A stretch of DNA of 64,000 nt from Clostridia bacterium (lineage in GTDB: Bacteria; Bacillota; Clostridia; Oscillospirales; QAKW01), in contig JAGBEI010000031.1 of assembly GCA_017937065.1 (NCBI GenBank), forward strand, positions 186,001 to 250,000, read 5' to 3'. The notes under the pieces are model-generated. The model saw only the letters and a program-made list of their open reading frames with translations, did not search any database and was not told the origin of the DNA. The translations under genes were made by a program, and so were the position numbers. Positions 62,634-64,000 of the stretch are shown in pieces; position 1 is the stretch's first letter, and every line of letters starts with the position of its first letter.

Positions 62634-62711
62634 TGCTAATGTTAATAATGGGGAATTACCCCGAAATACGGGATAACACCCCTCATCGTATAAAGTCAGG
62701 AGGGAAACGCA
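62634..62711 (+). promoter_or_regulatory. structured 5' leader of rpmH
   Basis: Four alternating G/C blocks: GGGG (62650-62653), CCCCG (62659-62663), CGGG (62669-62672) and CCCC (62679-62682). Each block can pair with its neighbour, so alternative hairpins compete before the Shine-Dalgarno (aggaggg). A regulatory function is a guess. Confidence 0.35.
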
Positions 62712-62846
62712 GTGGTTCGCACTTATCAGCCTAAGAAGAGACAGAGAAGCAAGGCACACGGCTTCAGAAAAAGAATGAGAACAGCTAACGGCAGAAAGGT
62801 TCTTGCCAGAAGACGCGCAAAAGGCAGAGTAAGATTATCTCATTAA
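62712..62846 (+). CDS. rpmH: 50S ribosomal protein bL34
   Basis: 44 residues, full length for L34: [29 protein letters not shown], then [15 protein letters not shown] start with a strong aggagg 8 bases upstream. The extreme Arg/Lys content and the TYQPKK and [14 protein letters not shown] segments are diagnostic. dnaA, the usual divergent neighbour, is not present; glyS is upstream instead. Confidence 0.98.
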   Translation: MVRTYQPKKRQRSKAHGFRKRMRTANGRKVLARRRAKGRVRLSH

Positions 62847-62852
62847 TAACAG

Positions 62853-62880
62853 GGGGCTCCGTCAAGAGCCCCTTTTTATT
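62853..62880 (+). terminator. attenuating terminator between rpmH and rnpA
   Basis: Stem ggggctc / gagcccc, six-base loop, TTTTTATTT. It lets rpmH be made in excess over rnpA, which has no clear promoter of its own. Confidence 0.78.
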
Positions 62881-62902
62881 TAAAATCACCCGGAAAGAAA
62901 AA

Positions 62903-63226
62903 ATGAAAATTGAAAGCGTAAAGGAAAACGTCAGCTTCCGCAGGGCATATCACAAGGGCAAGTCGTATGTCACGCCCGTTCTGAGCGTGTACTGGCGGAA
63001 AAACGGAACGAAAAAAATGCGGCTGGGCATCACTGTATCAAAGAAAATCGGAAATTCGCCGTGCCGCAACAGGCTGCGCAGAATTATCCGCGCGGCGGCA
63101 TACTCCTGCCGTGATATTCTGCCGCAGGACTGCGATATTATAATTGTTGCAAGAAGTGCAATGAAAGGGCTAAAAAGCTGCGATGTTGAGCGGATTCTTA
63201 CGGAAAGATTCGGGCGGCGGCATTGA
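62903..63226 (+). CDS. rnpA: ribonuclease P protein component
   Basis: 107 residues. Basic protein that helps RNase P RNA bind precursor tRNA. SFRRAYHKGKSYVTPVLSVYW and the RNR signature region KKIGNSPCRNRLRRIIRAA are visible. Second in rpmH-rnpA-yidD-yidC. It overlaps yidD by 4 bases. Confidence 0.95.
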   Translation: MKIESVKENVSFRRAYHKGKSYVTPVLSVYWRKNGTKKMRLGITVSKKIGNSPCRNRLRRIIRAAAYSCRDILPQDCDIIIVARSAMKGLKSCDVERILTERFGRRH

Positions 63227-63486
63227 AATTTATTAAACTGCTTCGCCGTGCTTTTGTTTTTCCTATACGTTTTTATCAAAAACATATCTCTTCACATACA
63301 CCCGCGCGGTGCAAATATTATCCGACCTGTTCGCAGTATGCCGTAAACGCAATCGAGCGGTACGGACTGATTGTAGGCGGCGCGCTTGCATTCTGGCGGC
63401 TTCTGCGCTGCAATCCGTGGTCAAAGGGCGGTTTTGATTACGTGCCCGAGCATCTGTTTTCCAAAAATAAAACAAGGAGAAAATAA
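63223..63486 (+). CDS. yidD: membrane protein insertion efficiency factor YidD
   Basis: 87 residues. FVFPIRFYQKHISSHTPARCKYYPTCSQYAVNAIERYG and LLRCNPWSKGGFDYVPEHLF are hallmark YidD segments with three conserved cysteines. TTG start overlapping the rnpA stop (TTGA). It binds the inner face of the membrane and aids YidC. Confidence 0.95.
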   Translation: MKFIKLLRRAFVFPIRFYQKHISSHTPARCKYYPTCSQYAVNAIERYGLIVGGALAFWRLLRCNPWSKGGFDYVPEHLFSKNKTRRK

Positions 63487-64000
63487 ATGTCACTTTGGAA
63501 TTATCTTGTTATCCCTTTCGGATACATCATGCGCTTTTGTTACAGCTTATTCAACAGCTACGGCGTAGCGCTGTTTCTGTACGCGATAATCACAAGGGTG
63601 CTGCTGCTCCCGCTTTCGATTAAGCAGCAGAAAACTCAGCTCAACATGGTGCGGCTCAAGCCCTATCAGGACGAGCTGATGAAAAAGTACGGCGGAAACA
63701 AGCAGCGCTATCAGCAGGAGCTGATGAATCTCTATCAGCGCGAGGGATACAGCCCGATGTCAAGCTGTCTGCCCACCTTTATCCAGCTGCCCATAATCAT
63801 GCTTATCTATACGATTGTGCGCCGCCCGCTCACATACCTTGCAGGCTTCAGCCTGACAGAAATTTGGACAAAAATGCAGCCGTACATCGAAAAGTTTCCG
63901 GACGTTTTCAAGGGTGTAACTGCGGAAAACTTCAACCGTTACGAGCTCCAGCTGTTCACTCACCTGTCCTCAGACGGGGTTATAGACATAAATTCCAAAT
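63487..64000 (+). CDS. yidC: membrane protein insertase YidC/OxaA family, N-terminal part (3' end outside window)
   Basis: The frame is open from ATG 63487 (directly after the yidD stop) to the window edge, 171 residues. The start LWNYLVIPFGYIMRFCYSLF is the first membrane segment, and TRVLLLPLSIKQQKTQLNMVRLKPYQDELMKKYGG is the cytoplasmic hairpin of the family. SPMSSCLPTFIQLPIIMLIYTIVRRPLTYL is the next segment. No lipobox signal peptide (as in Bacillus SpoIIIJ) is apparent. After it come about 40 residues (from FSLTEIWTK) of an external loop insert. Confidence 0.93.
   Translation, partial: MSLWNYLVIPFGYIMRFCYSLFNSYGVALFLYAIITRVLLLPLSIKQQKTQLNMVRLKPYQDELMKKYGGNKQRYQQELMNLYQREGYSPMSSCLPTFIQLPIIMLIYTIVRRPLTYLAGFSLTEIWTKMQPYIEKFPDVFKGVTAENFNRYELQLFTHLSSDGVIDINSK

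Noticed and set aside
1-64000. CRISPR arrays, tRNA or rRNA genes, insertion sequences
   Set aside because: No regularly spaced repeats, cloverleaf-like segments or transposase motifs were found by eye; intergenic gaps are short and otherwise accounted for.

Overview
The window looks like chromosomal DNA of an anaerobic, low-to-mid GC Gram-positive bacterium, most likely class Clostridia. The signs are an oxygen-sensitive class III ribonucleotide reductase (nrdD/nrdG), a tRNA-Ser T-box ahead of serS, CsoR copper control, a Noc/ParB protein behind rsmG, an S-layer-homology protein, a YerC-headed his operon and a Re-citrate-synthase-like gene. Almost every operon has a readable sigma-A-type promoter (TTGACA-like, 17 bases, TATAAT-like) and a hairpin terminator, so transcription units can be drawn with fair confidence. 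No rRNA, tRNA, CRISPR array, prophage or insertion sequence was found.

Layout. 1-4.5 kb: 3' end of addA and a Ca2+-type P-ATPase. 4.5-7.2 kb (minus): an ECF-like sigma factor with a large membrane-anchored partner. 7.3-10.7 kb (plus): T-box/serS, then an AraC regulator with an amidohydrolase. 10.75-10.95 kb (minus): an apparently unannotated small RNA gene with its own promoter, rod-like fold and terminator. 11.1-14.6 kb (minus): noc, rsmG, mnmG. 14.6-20.8 kb (minus): a flavin-split-barrel protein, then the recA-recX-rimO-pgsA-cysE-cysS operon. 20.9-23.6 kb: a small CxxC protein, a GH27 alpha-galactosidase and a CapD/FlaA1-like dehydratase. 23.6-26.5 kb (minus): csoR-copA, where copA is fused in frame to a CopZ-like domain that keeps its own Shine-Dalgarno. 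26.6-28.2 kb: an AGCS symporter. 28.3-29.9 kb: an XRE-HTH/ADP-ribosylglycohydrolase fusion. 30.1-34.1 kb (minus): nrdD-nrdG under two NrdR boxes, then an SLH gene broken by one stop codon.

34.3-38.8 kb (plus): wecG/tagA, thyX, tmk, DUF2156, DJ-1 and CPBP genes in one tight operon. 39-43.1 kb (minus): an XRE regulator and the glycolytic pgk-tpiA-gpmI operon. 43.3-46.1 kb (plus): secA. 46.1-54.5 kb (minus): a complete histidine operon, yerC/hisR-hisZ-hisG-hisD-hisC-hisB-hisH-hisA-hisF-hisIE-hisJ. 54.6-61.1 kb (plus): Re-citrate synthase-like, GntR, aconitase, isocitrate dehydrogenase and an FAD oxidoreductase, which together give the oxidative branch from oxaloacetate and acetyl-CoA to 2-oxoglutarate. 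61.2-64 kb (plus): glyS, then rpmH-rnpA-yidD-yidC, with yidC cut by the window edge.

The classical origin-proximal block (rpmH-rnpA-yidD-yidC ... mnmG-rsmG-noc) is split: its two ends lie about 48 kb apart and dnaA is not next to rpmH. The best candidates for new biology are the small RNA at 10.75-10.95 kb, the copA/copZ fusion with a likely internal start, and the HTH-ADP-ribosylglycohydrolase fusion.
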